DNA of 64,000 nucleotides from Halocaridina rubra (GCA_037179515.1 JAXCGZ010002272.1:1-64000), one strand, 5' to 3'; counted from the stretch's first letter, positions 1 through 11,090 are shown. Notes: generated from the sequence alone by a model not told the origin. Program-made: numbers and translations.

Positions 1-356
1 CAAAGGTTAAATGAGGGAAGAAATGAAAAAGGGAAGAAATATATTTGCTTCAGAGTTCTTCCAGCCAAAGAGGAGATATAGAAGATGATGCTAAAAGATC
101 AGGGTATGCAGCCTCATTAAGATTGCTGTACACATATGCTGATAGGGTAACTGGTAAGGCAGTAGAACTAAAGGATAGAATTCACAACAGTAAAGCAGAT
201 ATGGTAGCAACAGTATGGCAGATATAGTAGCAGTTACAGATATTAAGTTAAGGGAGGACATAAAAAGCATCACAGCTTTTCCTAAGGGCTTCAAAATATT
301 AAGGGTTGAAAGATCAGAGAGGACTGATAGAGGGATAGCATTGCTCGTAAGTGAAA
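1..356 (+). mobile_element. LINE-A copy 1, first segment (end of ORF1 and start of EN)
   Basis: This stretch aligns with the longer LINE-A copy at 12840-13150. It carries the last part of ORF1, then the start of the endonuclease with the sequence DRIHNSKADMVA and then ADIVAVTDIKLREDI. The reading frame shifts around 200-215, where 'gtagcaacagtatggcagatat' looks like a short local duplication. The left edge is cut by the window. The element stops abruptly at about 356, where a reverse LINE-B begins, and resumes at 6165. It is a dead copy: the endonuclease is interrupted and frameshifted. Confidence 0.85.
348..356 (+). repeat. Left target-site duplication of LINE-B copy 1
   Basis: The bases taagtgaaa here match taagtgaa at 6165-6172, on the far side of LINE-B copy 1. 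Uninterrupted LINE-A (near 13139) has this sequence once, followed by 'ggattcaag', which resumes after 6172. An 8-9 bp duplication of this kind is expected from target-primed reverse transcription. Confidence 0.75.
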
Positions 357-375
357 TGTTGTTGTTGTTGTTGTT
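357..375 (-). repeat. (CAA)n 3' tail of LINE-B copy 1
   Basis: On the minus strand the element ends in about six CAA units, directly beside the target-site duplication. The second LINE-B copy ends in the same way at 28804-28816. A short simple-repeat tail instead of poly-A is typical of I-group LINEs. Confidence 0.8.
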
Positions 376-402
376 TGAGATTAAAGCCAACCTTGTATTG
401 GC

Positions 403-430
403 ACGGGCCCTTGTCCATTGGACGACCCAT
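403..430 (-). other. 3'-UTR hairpin of LINE-B copy 1
   Basis: Read as minus-strand RNA, 430-424 (AUGGGUC) pairs with 409-403 and 423-420 (GUCC) pairs with 416-413 (GGAC). The loop is AAU and there is a GAA bulge on one side. Two pairs are G-U wobbles. The same fold in LINE-B copy 2 (28845-28872) differs by a compensatory change. It lies about 30 bases from the (CAA)n tail, where LINE reverse transcriptases often bind their RNA. Confidence 0.6.
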
Positions 431-483
431 AGGTTAGTAGTTACAAATCTTGAGTTGTTTTATCACCTTGGTGGTTGAAAAGT

Positions 484-3400
484 TTACAAGGTGATGAGAT
501 GGGGGCCCAGGTTGACAAGTAATTTCTGGACAATTTGAGCTGCATGATCTGGAGCATTGGGATGTTGTAGATCCATGTTTATTCCGTTCCTTAAGTTGTC
601 TGTCTTCGGGCATTCTAACAGATAATGCAGCAGGGTGTATTTGGATACAGGTAAGAGCTCAAGTTTTGTTTCCTTCTTGTACCATGTGGCGGAGTAGGAG
701 CTTTTGTTGATCCAGTAGTTGTGGTTTTCTTGCTTTGTTTTCTGTAGTGCTAGCTTGGTTTTTGATTTGTATTGTTGAAGGCTTGGTTGCATAGAGTGCT
801 GTATGCTGTGGCATAAGATTGCGTCCTTGGCAAGTTGATCAGCGTTGTCGTTTCCGGGGATGTTGTTGTGTCTGGGTATCCAGTTGATTGTTACCGGTCT
901 TCCTTGTTCTTGATATTGAACTAGCAGTGTGTGAACCAAGCTGATTAAGTTGATATTTCTTTGAAATTTTGCTGTTGTCGTGCTTGGACAGAGGGGAGTC
1001 AATCAGTGTGTATGGTTACAGGTTCTTGTTCTATTTCCATTGAGATTTGTAGAGCCATTTTGATAGTAAACAGCTCAGTTTGGAGAGTGGAGCAGGAGTC
1101 TGAAAGTGTCCAGGAAGCTGTAAAATGTTCAGAATAGACTGCTGCTCCACTTGCAGGGATACTTGTGTTGACAGCTCCATCTGCATAGTAAGAGATGCCT
1201 TCTGCTTGGTAAGTTTCTGTGATTGCAGCTAGAGCTGCTTCTTGCAATTGTATCTTTGTACAAGCTTTCTTACTGTCAGGAAGACTAGTAGTGTTGAATT
1301 TTGTTGGGTGAGCTTCCCATGGGATTAGCGGTTTGCAGTGAGTGCAGGGCTAGTGTAAGTTGACTTTTGCCAATTCAGATGCCATGTTGCATTTATATAT
1401 ATCTTTCAGAAACTGGCCAGCATAGGTGTTCGGGATGGGGAGGTCTGGATGCTTGTTAAGGGCCTCTTTCAGTCTTTCCTGTATGTGAGATCTCCTTTCA
1501 GATAGCAGAGCCTTTGTTATTGTGTTGGTATTGGAGATGTTAATCCAGCTATATAGAGGAGGTAGGTTTGTTTCCATTTGTAAGTTGCATATCCTGGTCC
1601 ACATAGGCACCCCCAGCATGTAACTCATGGCATTATTCTGGATTACTTCTATGGTGGAGGTTTGTCGTGCTCTGAGGTTGGCTAGGGTGGGAGCCCTGTA
1701 GGTAATCAGGGATCTTATCGTGGCTATGTAAATTTCTTCTGAAGACCTGATCCGTCTTGGAGAGATGTCATATATCTCATAGGGGTTAGTCTGCTATATG
1801 CTCTTTCCCTGAGATATGTGATTTGTGGTTTAAAGGTGAGTTGCCTGTCTATGTAAACTCCCAGATACATAAATGTATCAATCCACTCTTTGTTTCATTG
1901 GCTAGTGTGAGTGAGGCTAGTGGTACTGGAGTCTTTACGGTCATAGCTTATGTTTTATTACCGTTGATTTTGAGTCCCAGCTCCTTGTTTTTCAGATGGA
2001 ACAGGTTTACTGATTTTTGAGCACTGGGTAGTCTCTTGCCTCCTCTGCTGATGAAGACCACGTCATCAGCATAGATGAAGATTTCTACTTCTTGGGGTAG
2101 TTGTAGCTGAAAGAAGTTCTCCATTACCACATTGAAAAGCAGTGGACTGAGAATGCCTCCTTGTGGGGTACCATATTCTAATTTCTTATATGTTGATAGT
2201 TGTCTTTGGAATATTACTCTAGCCTCTTTCTGACATGGTTTGAAACCCAACTGAGTAGATGTTCCTTAACTCCCTTGTTTGCTAGGGAGCTCAGAATGGC
2301 TGTTGGGTTGGTCAGTTCAAAAGCCTTCTCAAGATCTAAGAAGACTACGACTGCAGCCTTGTTGAATATGCAGCTGAGGACATCCATAATACACTGTGTG
2401 GTGCTTACATTATCTCTGTAGGCATACAAGTGAGGATGTAAGGGGTCTATATTGAATTGTAATCTCTTGAGCACCATTTTCTTAGCTGTGTTTTCTAATC
2501 AGCTCAGTAGAGATGTGGGTCGTGGATTCGTTTTGTCTTTGGGTTTTGGGATAGGCTGAATATCCTGTTGACTCCAGAATTTCGGCCAGACCCTTAATAT
2601 GTAAGTGGTGTTTGTTAGTTGGCGGTTGGCGGCTTCACCTGAAGTCCCATGTTGTTGATCATTGTGTAGGTGATAGGTGATGCCATCTGCTCCAGGGGCT
2701 GTATCTTTCACTATATGTTTGGTGTTTCTGAGTTCCTGAGTGGTGAATGGTGTGTCTGTGTCATCCTTTTGGAACCTAATTGTGCTTGGTGGAACATGTT
2801 GGGTTTCTGAATGGTTGGAAAAGTTGTTTGAAAGTCTTTCAGCTTCCTCCATAAGTTTTGGATGTTTGGGTGCTTTGGTTGATTTTTTTCCGAACACTCT
2901 TTTGAGCATTTGCCATATCTCGGTGAGGTTGGTATGCTGATTTAGCTTAGCACACCATTCCAGCCATTTGTCAGTTCTGCTTTTTGAGACAGTCTTGTGG
3001 GTGTCTGTGACCACCTCCTGAAACAATGCTCTATCGGTATCTGTGGGTCTTTTCCTATATAATTCCATGACCTATTTAGTCTTTGTTTGGCCTCTTTCAC
3101 TTTTTGGAAGTAGTACCATGAATCTTGATATTCCTTTTTTGGAGGTTTGTGCTTAGGTATGGAATCGCCGGCTACTTTGTGGAAGGCGGAGATAAGGTCT
3201 TGTGCTGAAATGTTGACGTCTTCAGGTGCAGTGTAGTTTGAATGTAACTGTGTTAAGGAGTACTGGCATTTTTTCCAATTTGCATATTTTGATGCCATTT
3301 GGGAGGAGGAGGTGGAATTGGTGGAAGTTTAGGCAGTAGGAGGCTTATCTGAGTGGCATAGCGATCACTCATGAGGTGAGGATGTATGCTCCAGTTGGTG

Positions 3401-4190
3401 TAGGGAGTGAGGGAGACGGTTATGAAAGACAGGTCTAGTGTTCCTCCTCGTACATGTTTTGGGACCCCAGTGTTTATAAAATGGATATTGGGGAATTCAT
3501 CCAGAAGATAAGCAATGTGTTTGCCGTTATCATTGCTTGGCCTTCTTGACTTTAGAATTCTATGATGGGCATTGAAATAGTCACCTATGAAAGATGGCTC
3601 TTCAGCAGCAGTTGCAAAAAGCTCTCCACCCTCTAAGAGGCCACTGATTTGCTTGTATATGTTGTATATCATTAACTTTTCAATTAGGAGCCGTATTTTA
3701 ACAGCTTGGATCTCCACGTTGTCCCCGCAGTCTGGAGGGTTGATGTTGGAGGGTGAGATGCAACTTTTTACTAGAGTTATTAGTCCTCTATTAGTGTGGT
3801 TGTCTGTTGGCATTGCAAAGGCTTTGTATCCTGAGAAATTGATTTTGTTTTACTTTGAAGAGCGTTTCTTGTAGAAGGATGATGTCAAAATAACCCTCCT
3901 TGGCTGGCTGCTGATTGCAGGGAAGCATACTTGGATCTAATCCCACAAATATTCCACTGCTGAACCCTTATGGAGTCAAAACATTGCTGTAGAGCTCCTG
4001 AGTAGTCTGTTCCTGCTCCCTCCTGGCGATGCAGGGATCTCAGGACTGAAGAACCAGGAACTGGTGGTGCTGGACATCAGGTTGGTGTTGGCTGGTGGCC
4101 ACATGACCCTCGGGAAGGTTGTCGTGAATTGTTGTTTGTAGTACAGGTTGAGGAGATGGGATAGCCTCTGTTTGAGCTGTTGGTTCATTC
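484..4190 (-). pseudogene. LINE-B copy 1 ORF2: endonuclease, reverse transcriptase, RNase H (broken)
   Basis: The endonuclease begins near 3985 with QQWNICGIRSKYASL and has the catalytic-Glu motif DIILLQET near 3880. It continues with GDYFNAHHR (3590) and LDLSF (3430), and SDRYATQ near 3365 where relatives have SDH or NDH. The RT spans about 2960-1950 and keeps APGADGITY, LDLEKAFEL, YGTPQGGILSPLLFN and the catalytic box YADDVV (about 2070). RNase H follows with YADGAVN (1190), TELFTIKMAL (1080) and WIPRHNNIPGNDNADQLA (870). The C-terminus has a His/Cys motif, LLHYLLECP (620). Frameshifts occur in the endonuclease, in the RT and near 965. An in-frame TGA at 1001-999 follows the RNase H TIHTD motif and is shared with copy 2. 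The chain makes and inserts new DNA copies when intact; this one cannot. Confidence 0.85.
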
Positions 4191-4399
4191 TCGGCCAGAG
4201 CGGGTAACTCTTAAAGTGCTGGGCAGGCCAGGGCAGGATAAACTGAGGTCCTGGCTACCGGTTTAGGGGTGTGGGCTCTTGCACAGAACATGAGTTTGTC
4301 CAGTGCTCTGCTGATAGAACTTTGTTCCAGCTGAACATTTAACATATCTGCTAGTTGGTTGGGAAATTTTTAGAGCAGTGTTCTTAGTTTGTCCTCCGT

Positions 4400-5270
4400 T
4401 TATGTAATGGGGTATGACTCCACTAGTGGTGTTGTCTGAGAAACTTGGTGCAAAGGTTTGGGGGCTGTGGAGCCTTTGGAGTTTTCTGGGCAGGTTGTTT
4501 GGTCAAAGGTTTGTCCAGATTCAGTCTTCTCCTTGGTGGGTGAGGAGTTCTCTGAGGCTTGGGGCTGTTTTCCACCACAGGTGCTATGACTTGCCTGGGA
4601 ACTAGGTATGTCGTAGTGGTTCTGGGTGGCTGTTTGGTTGATTGAGTATTCCTGGAAGGTTAAGAGGTGGTTTTGGGCTGAGTTATTGTTGGTATGCGGT
4701 TTAGTCTCATGGGGCACTTGGGTTCCATGCGTGATGGTTCCCCTTGCAGCTTGGGCATTTTGCTGTGGTGGTTTTGCCCTCCTTGTGGGCCTGGACACAC
4801 TTCTCCGTGCTGTGTCTTCCACTGCAGACACCACAGACTTCTGGAGGAGTGCATTGGGCTTTGTGATATACGAATTTCTGGCAGTTGTAACATCTCAGTG
4901 GTTCCTTGACGAAGGGTTTGGTGGTGAAGGATCCCCAGGTACTTAGATTTACTTTGTTGGGAACGCTGCCCTTGAAAGTGACTACTATTGTAGGAGTTGG
5001 TTGCCCAGTCTTGTTGGTTTGGCATATTGCTTCCATGATGTAAGGAAGAGCCAGAAGTGAATCCATCTCCATAACCACGGGGTAGTTGCATACTACTCCC
5101 TTGCAGGTCTTTTCTCCAGGAATAAGCTCCTGCATGAAGAAGTAGCGAGACGTTTGCAGGTATTTGTAGGCTTCTTCGTCCCTTGGTGTGAGGTTCCATT
5201 TCCCTTGTAGGTTGGGTCGTGCAGTAATATTGATGCCCGGCTTCAATTTTTCCAGTAATTTCACAGCCTA
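4400..5270 (-). pseudogene. LINE-B copy 1 ORF1: CCHC zinc-knuckle nucleic-acid-binding protein (broken)
   Basis: The main open frame runs from about 5264 to 4707. Near its end it has three cysteine/histidine knuckles: CYNCQKFVYHKAQC, CGVCSGRHSTEKC, and CPSCKGNHHAWNP, whose last Cys lies past a frameshift near 4710. Such knuckles bind element RNA in the ribonucleoprotein of I- and Jockey-type LINEs. After the frameshift a polar, proline- and threonine-rich stretch runs on to about 4400. The region 4190-4400 between ORF1 and ORF2 has stops in all frames. The true start codon is uncertain, because the first ATG of the open frame (5264) lies well inside a conserved-looking region. Confidence 0.75.
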
Positions 5271-6164
5271 ATAATTTGCTGTTGGGTCCTTGATCAGGAT
5301 CTTGAATTTGTTGAAGCTCTTTGGAATATGAGCATTCTCGTAATAGGAGTTAGTGGTGTGTGTCTGTCCTCTCGGGGAAGTTCGATTGTTCTGTGTCTTG
5401 CAAACTACAATGATCCATCCTTCACTGGGGTTTTATTCCTCCTCTTCTGGAGGGTTCAGTTGGTGTTTGCGTTCCATGTCACATACACTTTCCTTCTATT
5501 TTTGGTGAAAGCAAATGGTTTTAAAGGTTAATAAGTTAATGGTTTGAGAGAGCAAAGGGGGAGGAGGAGGCCCTACCTATCCTATTTGTAGCTAGTCCGC
5601 TCCTAGAGCAGATGTTTTGCCAGCAGAAGGAAGTGCCCTAGAGAATTGAAAGGTGGATTCCACCTTTCACTCTTGTAGTCACAAAACCTTCTACTGGGGA
5701 GGGGAGGGACTTGAGGGAGGTTGGGTCTAAGGGAACTGAAGGTTCCCTCTTATCAAAAAGTGGGCTTATGGGAGACACCCTTGCTAAGCTAATTTTCCCT
5801 AACAGTTCCTACTCCACCTTGCAATAGACTGCGATAGGTGGGGCGATGAACCTGGCTGCTTCTGGCGGAGTTTTAAGACCACAAGGGCTACCGCATATCC
5901 ACAGACAGGCCGGGGTTAGTGATTAAAGGGTTAGAGTTAGAGTTTATCTCCTGATAGATAGGGTCTATCAGAAGGGGTGGTGTCTCCCACTTGACAGGGT
6001 CTATCAGAAGGGGTAGAGATGTCTATGTCGGCGTAGGATTTTTGGTTGAACTCTGGGAGTTGAAGCAAAAATAATCCTTCTTAGCAGTAGGCAGCGATGG
6101 AGGTGATCCTTGTTAAGGCTAAGCTGTAAGGCTTAGCAGATGAGAGCTGGAGACTGACTGTGCA
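5271..6164 (-). other. 5' leader of LINE-B copy 1
   Basis: About 0.9 kb between ORF1 and the 5' junction at 6164, without a convincing ORF. It contains an exact 18-bp direct repeat, gggtctatcagaaggggt, at 5961-5978 and 5997-6014 (36-bp period). I-type and Jockey-type LINEs carry internal promoters in this region, but no specific promoter motif could be recognised. Confidence 0.5.
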
Positions 6165-6172
6165 TAAGTGAA
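6165..6172 (+). repeat. Right target-site duplication of LINE-B copy 1
   Basis: taagtgaa matches 348-355. LINE-A resumes immediately after it with 'ggatatgaggttgaag', the diverged counterpart of 'ggattcaagttgatg' in the copy at 13146. Confidence 0.75.
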
Positions 6173-6643
6173 GGATATGAGGTTGAAGAAAAAACCTTTG
6201 TTATAGAAAGTGAGTTCAAGGAATTTCTTGTTACATACATAAATACCGAATAAGATAGTACTATAATAACTGTTGTACATAACCCACCAAGGATTCAACA
6301 TAGGCTAGAAATTTATGACGTAAGTCATATAGGTACCATCGAAGTCATAACTCAGTTGCTAACATCATACAGGAGAAAATGTAGGATTTGAATCATGGAA
6401 GATTTTATACATAGTGAGATAGATTGGTTAAATCTTAGCCCACACAGTGGTGAAGACTCATTCGGGGCAAGGTTCCTAGACTGTATACAAGGGAATTTTC
6501 TACACCAACATGTACTGAAACCAACAAGGGCCAGGGGTGGGAATAAACCATCACTGCTTGATCTAGTATTCACAGATAATGTATTGAATACTGAAAAAAA
6601 TTAGTATGCACCACCAATTAGAAGAAAGTGACCACTGTGTGTT

Positions 6644-7007
6644 GTCTCACAGGTACTGTGTGGAGATTTGTAGCTCACGGATTGGTCGGTGCAGCGACTG
6701 CTTCTTCCCATCTACCTCCAGACTCTGGAATTCTCTTCTTCCTTCTGTCTTTCCTAATTCTTATGACCTTTCATCCTTCAAAAAGCAGATCTATCGTCAT
6801 CTCAGAGCCTAGTCCTCCATATCTCTGGGTCCTCTGTACTTTGACTGTTTCCTTCTGTCTGTCAGTTTTCTTTGTGTGACATTACCTCATCTCTGCCTAG
6901 CCCTTAACCTTTTTCTTTTCCTTCATCTTGGTATTTCTCATGCCCGGGCCTTTGTTGATGAGGGCAGTTTCTGCCTGTCCCGGTGTCATACTCTTAAAAA
7001 AAAAAAA
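6644..7007 (+). mobile_element. LINE-C fragment 1: 5'-truncated 3' end with poly-A
   Basis: This 0.36-kb insert begins with 'gtctcacagg' and ends in A12 (6996-7007). It encodes the LINE-C C-terminus, with RLWNSLLPSVFPNSYDLSSF near 6720-6785, followed by the 3' UTR with 'cccgggcctttgttgatga'. It matches the minus-strand copies at 22948-23560 and 27847-28420. It interrupts LINE-A, but about 24 bases present at this place in LINE-A copy 7 (after 39660) are absent, so insertion came with a small target deletion rather than a duplication. Confidence 0.85.
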
Positions 7008-9092
7008 GTTCTGCCTGAAAGTAGAGGCACTGAGAAGGACACGAGGAGGAATTGTTTGAAAGCAGACTACATCAAACTTAATAAGCATACTGCAGTTGTT
7101 GACTTGAGGACTTTATTTAACAACTAATATGTACAAAATCTTTTGTGAGGAATATAGGAAGACAATAAATTGTTGCATACCTTCCACCAAAATAGGAGTT
7201 ATTCATGCCAGAGAGAAATGGTTCAATAATGAGTGTAATAGAGCTAAAGAGTAGAGATTCAAATGCTGGAAAAGGACTAGGAGGAGAAAAATCATAAATG
7301 CCTGGCAGACTTGTAAGTAAAAGTAAAAGAAGAGAGACAGAGAGAGATTATGAAAGGGATATCACCAGGATGCATTAAGAAAGTCCCAAGCTTTTCCTCT
7401 GCTTTATCAGAGAAAAACTGACGGTCAAAGAACAGGTTTTAAAGTAAAAGAGAGTGGATGGGAGCATCGCTAATTGAGTGAAGAAATCTACCAAGAATCA
7501 ACCAAGGATTTTCAGTCAGTTTTTACAGAAGAAAATACCCCACCCCCTCAGATTGCAGAGATAGGAGTTAATAGGCTGGTATTAAAGAACATCATCTTTT
7601 CAGCCTCAGAGGTATACAAAGTGCTGATGGAGTTAGATGCCCATAAAGCTACAGGTCCTGTTGATATATTCCGTTATGTACTTAAGAAATGTGCTAAGCC
7701 AATATCGATGGCGCTATGCATCATATTTGAGAAGTCACTGGAATCTGTAGAAATTTCAAGATCCTGGAAGAAAGCGAAAGTGGTATCTACCTTCAAAAGG
7801 GGAAGAAGGAACACAGTTCTAAACAATAAGCCTCTTTCCTTGACCAGCATAGTTTGCAAAGTTATGGAGACTTACTAAGAAAACACATCTGTCTGCATAT
7901 GGAATCCTTAAAAAATTTGTCAGTGAGATAACATGACTTCAGAGAAGGTAGGTAAACATTAACAAACTTATTAGAATTTTATAATGAGGTAAGCCGGATC
8001 TTACAGGAAAGAGAGGGCTGTCCTTATTGCATATTCCTAGATTTTCAGAAGGCATTTGATACTGTCCCAACCGAGAGACTTATTAAGAAGCTGCAAGTAA
8101 TGGTGAAATTAAGTGGATATGTCGTGGAATGGATAATATTTAACTTACTTAGTAGAAAGGAAACAGAAGGTCAGAGTAGGATACTTAGTGCCTGAATGGA
8201 GAAGAGTTAATAGTGGGGTTTCACAGGGTTCAGCTTTGGGGTCACTCTTGTTACTTGTATACGTAAATGACCTACCAAAGTGTGCAAATTCATTTTCGAA
8301 TATGTTTGCAAATGATGCAGAAATTATGAAGAAAGTAAGAGACGAGAACAATGGTAGAGAACTTCAGGAAGATCTAAATAGACTGCTTGAGTAGTTAGAA
8401 GGGTGGCTAATGAAATTTAAAACTTTAAAATATAAGGTAATGAGAATAGGTACAAGTGCAAGAGGGCCCCAAGCTTGGATACTCAATAGCAGGTGCGGAA
8501 CTTCAAGAGATGGAGGATGAGAGAGATCTAAGAGTAAGCATACTGGCAGATTTGTCTCTAGAAATGCATATAATTGGCATATCAAGGGAAGCATATGCTT
8601 GCTTAGCAAAAGTAAGGGTAGCCTTTAAACACATGAAAAGGAAATATTCAAAAATAGTATATAACTTATGTTAGGCTAAAGCTTGAATATGCAGCCCCCT
8701 TTTGGAATCCACACTTGATAAACCCATACATAAGCTAGAAAGAGTTCAAAGACATGCCACGAAACTGATGCCAGAATTCCGCAATCTCAGCTATGATGAG
8801 AGGCTGAGGGAGTTAGACTTACCATCACTCTGAGAATTAGGGGGAATATAGTGACTGTTTAAGAGTCCTTCATGGTTTTGACAGAGTGGATATGGATCGA
8901 TATTTTGATATGGCTGCCTCTAGAAATATAAGTCATAGTGTGAAGTTTCGTAAGGAAACTTCTTTGTAGGGTGTAAGGAAGAACTTTTTTTTAGTGTAAG
9001 AATAGTTGATGACTGGAATTTGCTAAGGGAGGAGGTTGTTAATGCTAACTCAGTTCATTGTTTTAAAGATAAATATGATGAGTATCACTGAC
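7008..9092 (+). pseudogene. LINE-A copy 1 ORF2 remainder: reverse transcriptase (broken)
   Basis: RT remnants appear in several frames. HKATGPVDIFRYVLKKC is at about 7640-7690 and [10 protein letters not shown] near 7840. SGVSQGSALGSLLLLVYVND, where intact copies read [10 protein letters not shown], is near 8210-8270. The catalytic box reads FANDAE (8305) instead of FADD, so a catalytic Asp is lost. The C-terminal LINE-A domain follows (VQRHATKL and YDERLRELDLPSL, near 8745-8830). Many stops and indels are present. Confidence 0.8.
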
Positions 9093-9200
9093 TACAAAAA
9101 TGGAACCGATCAGGAGAAGGGATATTTATGAGCATGTGGTTTATCATGTGATAACAATTAGGTAATTACAATTAGGTAATGAATTACACACACACACACC

Positions 9201-11090
9201 GATAATGGGTGTAAAAGAGCTAAGGAGTGGAGAGACAAATGCTGGAAAAGGTATAGGAGGAGAAAAAACACAAATGCCTGGCAAACCTACAAAAGAGCAA
9301 GAAATGACTACCTAAGTAAAAGGAGAGAGGCAGAGAGAGACTATTAGAGGGACATCACCAAGAAGGCTAAAGAAAATCCCAAGCTTTTCCACAGCTTTAT
9401 CAGAGGAGAACTGAAGGTAAAAGAACAGGTTTTAAGGCTAAAGAGAGCGGATGGAAGCATCACTGAGACGGATGAAGAGATCTGCAAAGAATTGAACAAG
9501 GAGTTTCAGTCAGTATTTACAGTAGAAAATACCCCACCCCCTCAGATTGCAGTGATAGAAGCTCAAGGGCCGGTATTAGAGAACATCAACCTTACAGCCA
9601 CAGAGATATGCAAAGCGCTGATGGATTTAGATGTTCATAAAGCTACAGGTCCTGATGATATATCCCCTCATGTGCTTAAGAAATGCGCAAACACAATATC
9701 AGTGGCACTAAGTATCATATTTAAGGAGTCACTGGAGTCGGGGGAGATTACAAGATGCTGGAAACAAGCAAATGTGATACCTTTCTTCAAAAAGGGAAGG
9801 AGGGATACGGCTCTGAACTATAGACCAGTTTCCTTGACCAGCATAGTTTGCAAAGTTATGGAGAAACTACTAAGGAAACATATCTCTCTTCACTTGGAAT
9901 CCTTCAACTTTTTGTCAGTGAGGCAACATGGCTTCAGAGAAGGTAGATCAACAGTAACAAACTTATTAGAATTTTATGATGAGGTAAGCCAAATCTTACA
10001 AGAAAGAGAGGGCTGGGCAGATTGCATATTCCTAGACTTCCAGAAAGCGTTTGACACTATTCCACATGGGAGACTTATTAGGAAGCTGCAATCAATGGCT
10101 AGAATAGGTGGAAATGTTTTGGAATGGATAAAAACTTACTTAGAAGGAAGAGAACAGAGGGTTAGAGTAAGACACTCAGTGTCTGAATGGAGAAGAGTTA
10201 GTAGTGGAGTTCCACAGGGTTCAGTTTTAGGGCCACTTTTGCTCCTTGTATATGTAAATGACCTACCAGAGTGTGTAAATTCATTCATGAATATGCTTGC
10301 AGATGATGCAAAGATTGTGAAGAAAGTAAAAAACGAGAACAATGGTAGAGAACTTCAGGAGGATCTAAATAATCTGCATGAGTGGTCAGAAAAGTGGCTA
10401 ATGAAATTCAATACTTCAAAATGTAAGGTAATGAGAATGGGTACAAGTGCAAGAAGGCCCAAGCTTGACTACTCGGTGGCTGGAGTACAACTTCAAGAGA
10501 CAGAAAATGAGAGAGATCTAGGAGTAAACATACTGGCAGATTTGTCTCCAGAAATACATATAAATGGCATAGTAAGGGCAGCATATGCATTCTTATCAAA
10601 TGTAAGGGTAGCCTTCAGGCACATGGGCAAGGAAATGTTCAGAAATATTTATGTAACCTATGTGAGGCCAAAACTCGAATATGCAGCCCCCTTTTGGAAT
10701 CCGCACTTGAAAAAGCACATAGCTAAGCTTGAAAAAGTTCAAAGACATGCCACGAAACTGGTGCCAGAAATACGCAATCTCAGTTATGATGAGAGGCTGA
10801 GGGAATTAGACTTACCATCACTCGAAGCTAGAAGAGTGAGGGGGGATATGGTGACAGTCTTTAAATTCCTTCATGGTTATGATAGAGTGGATAGGGATCG
10901 ATATTTTGATATGGCAGGCTCTAGAACTAGAGGTCATAGTTTGAAGCTTCGTAAGAAAACTTCTTTGCAGGATGTAAGGAAATACTTTTTCAGTGTAAGA
11001 GTAGTTGATAATTGGAATTGGCTAAGCGAGGAGGTAGTTAATGCTATCTCAATCCATAGTTTTAAGGACAGGTATGATAAGTATCACTAA
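9201..11090 (+). pseudogene. LINE-A copy 2 ORF2 C-terminal part: reverse transcriptase, nearly intact
   Basis: A single frame is open from the 5' truncation to the stop at 11088-11090, except for one TAG at 9345-9347 where copy 3 reads GAG. After that stop there are ~580 codons. RT blocks in order: [74 protein letters not shown] (first Asp), [20 protein letters not shown] and the catalytic box LADDAK near 10300 (most copies have FADD). Then comes the LINE-A C-terminal region, YVRPKLEYAAPFWNPHL to DRYFDMAGSRTRGHSLKL. No RNase H follows. With no endonuclease it cannot move on its own, but it is the best template for the family's RT. No native start codon exists in this truncated copy. Confidence 0.85.

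Larger units (their letters stand above)
357..6164 (-). mobile_element. LINE-B copy 1: full-length I-like non-LTR retrotransposon
   Basis: This ~5.8-kb element lies on the minus strand. In its own direction it has a leader (6164-5271), a zinc-knuckle ORF1 (about 5264-4400), and an ORF2 with endonuclease, reverse transcriptase, RNase H and a C-terminal Cys/His region (about 4190-484). A short 3' UTR with a hairpin and a (CAA)n tail follow. It sits inside LINE-A copy 1 and is flanked by an 8-9 bp duplication, so both ends are defined. The domain order with RNase H and CCHC ORF1 points to the I group, but the exact clade is not settled. Several frameshifts and stops show that it is inactive. Confidence 0.88.
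6165..9198 (+). mobile_element. LINE-A copy 1, second segment (EN end, RT, 3' tail), itself interrupted
   Basis: LINE-A resumes here after LINE-B and runs to its (AC)n tail at 9184-9198. It is split again by a LINE-C 3' piece (6644-7007). The endonuclease remnant (6165-6643) shows PHSGEDSFGARF and SLLDLVFTDNV, but the usual GDFN motif reads EDFI. Downstream are the RT and C-terminal regions, then 'aattaggtaattacaattaggtaatg' and (AC)n. LINE-A copy 2 starts directly in that tail. It is heavily mutated and among the older LINE-A copies here. Confidence 0.85.

Noticed and set aside
4414..4946. Plus-strand frames opposite LINE-B ORF1, one with hydrophobic segments
   Set aside because: They are antisense shadows of the minus-strand ORF1, with no own start context or features.
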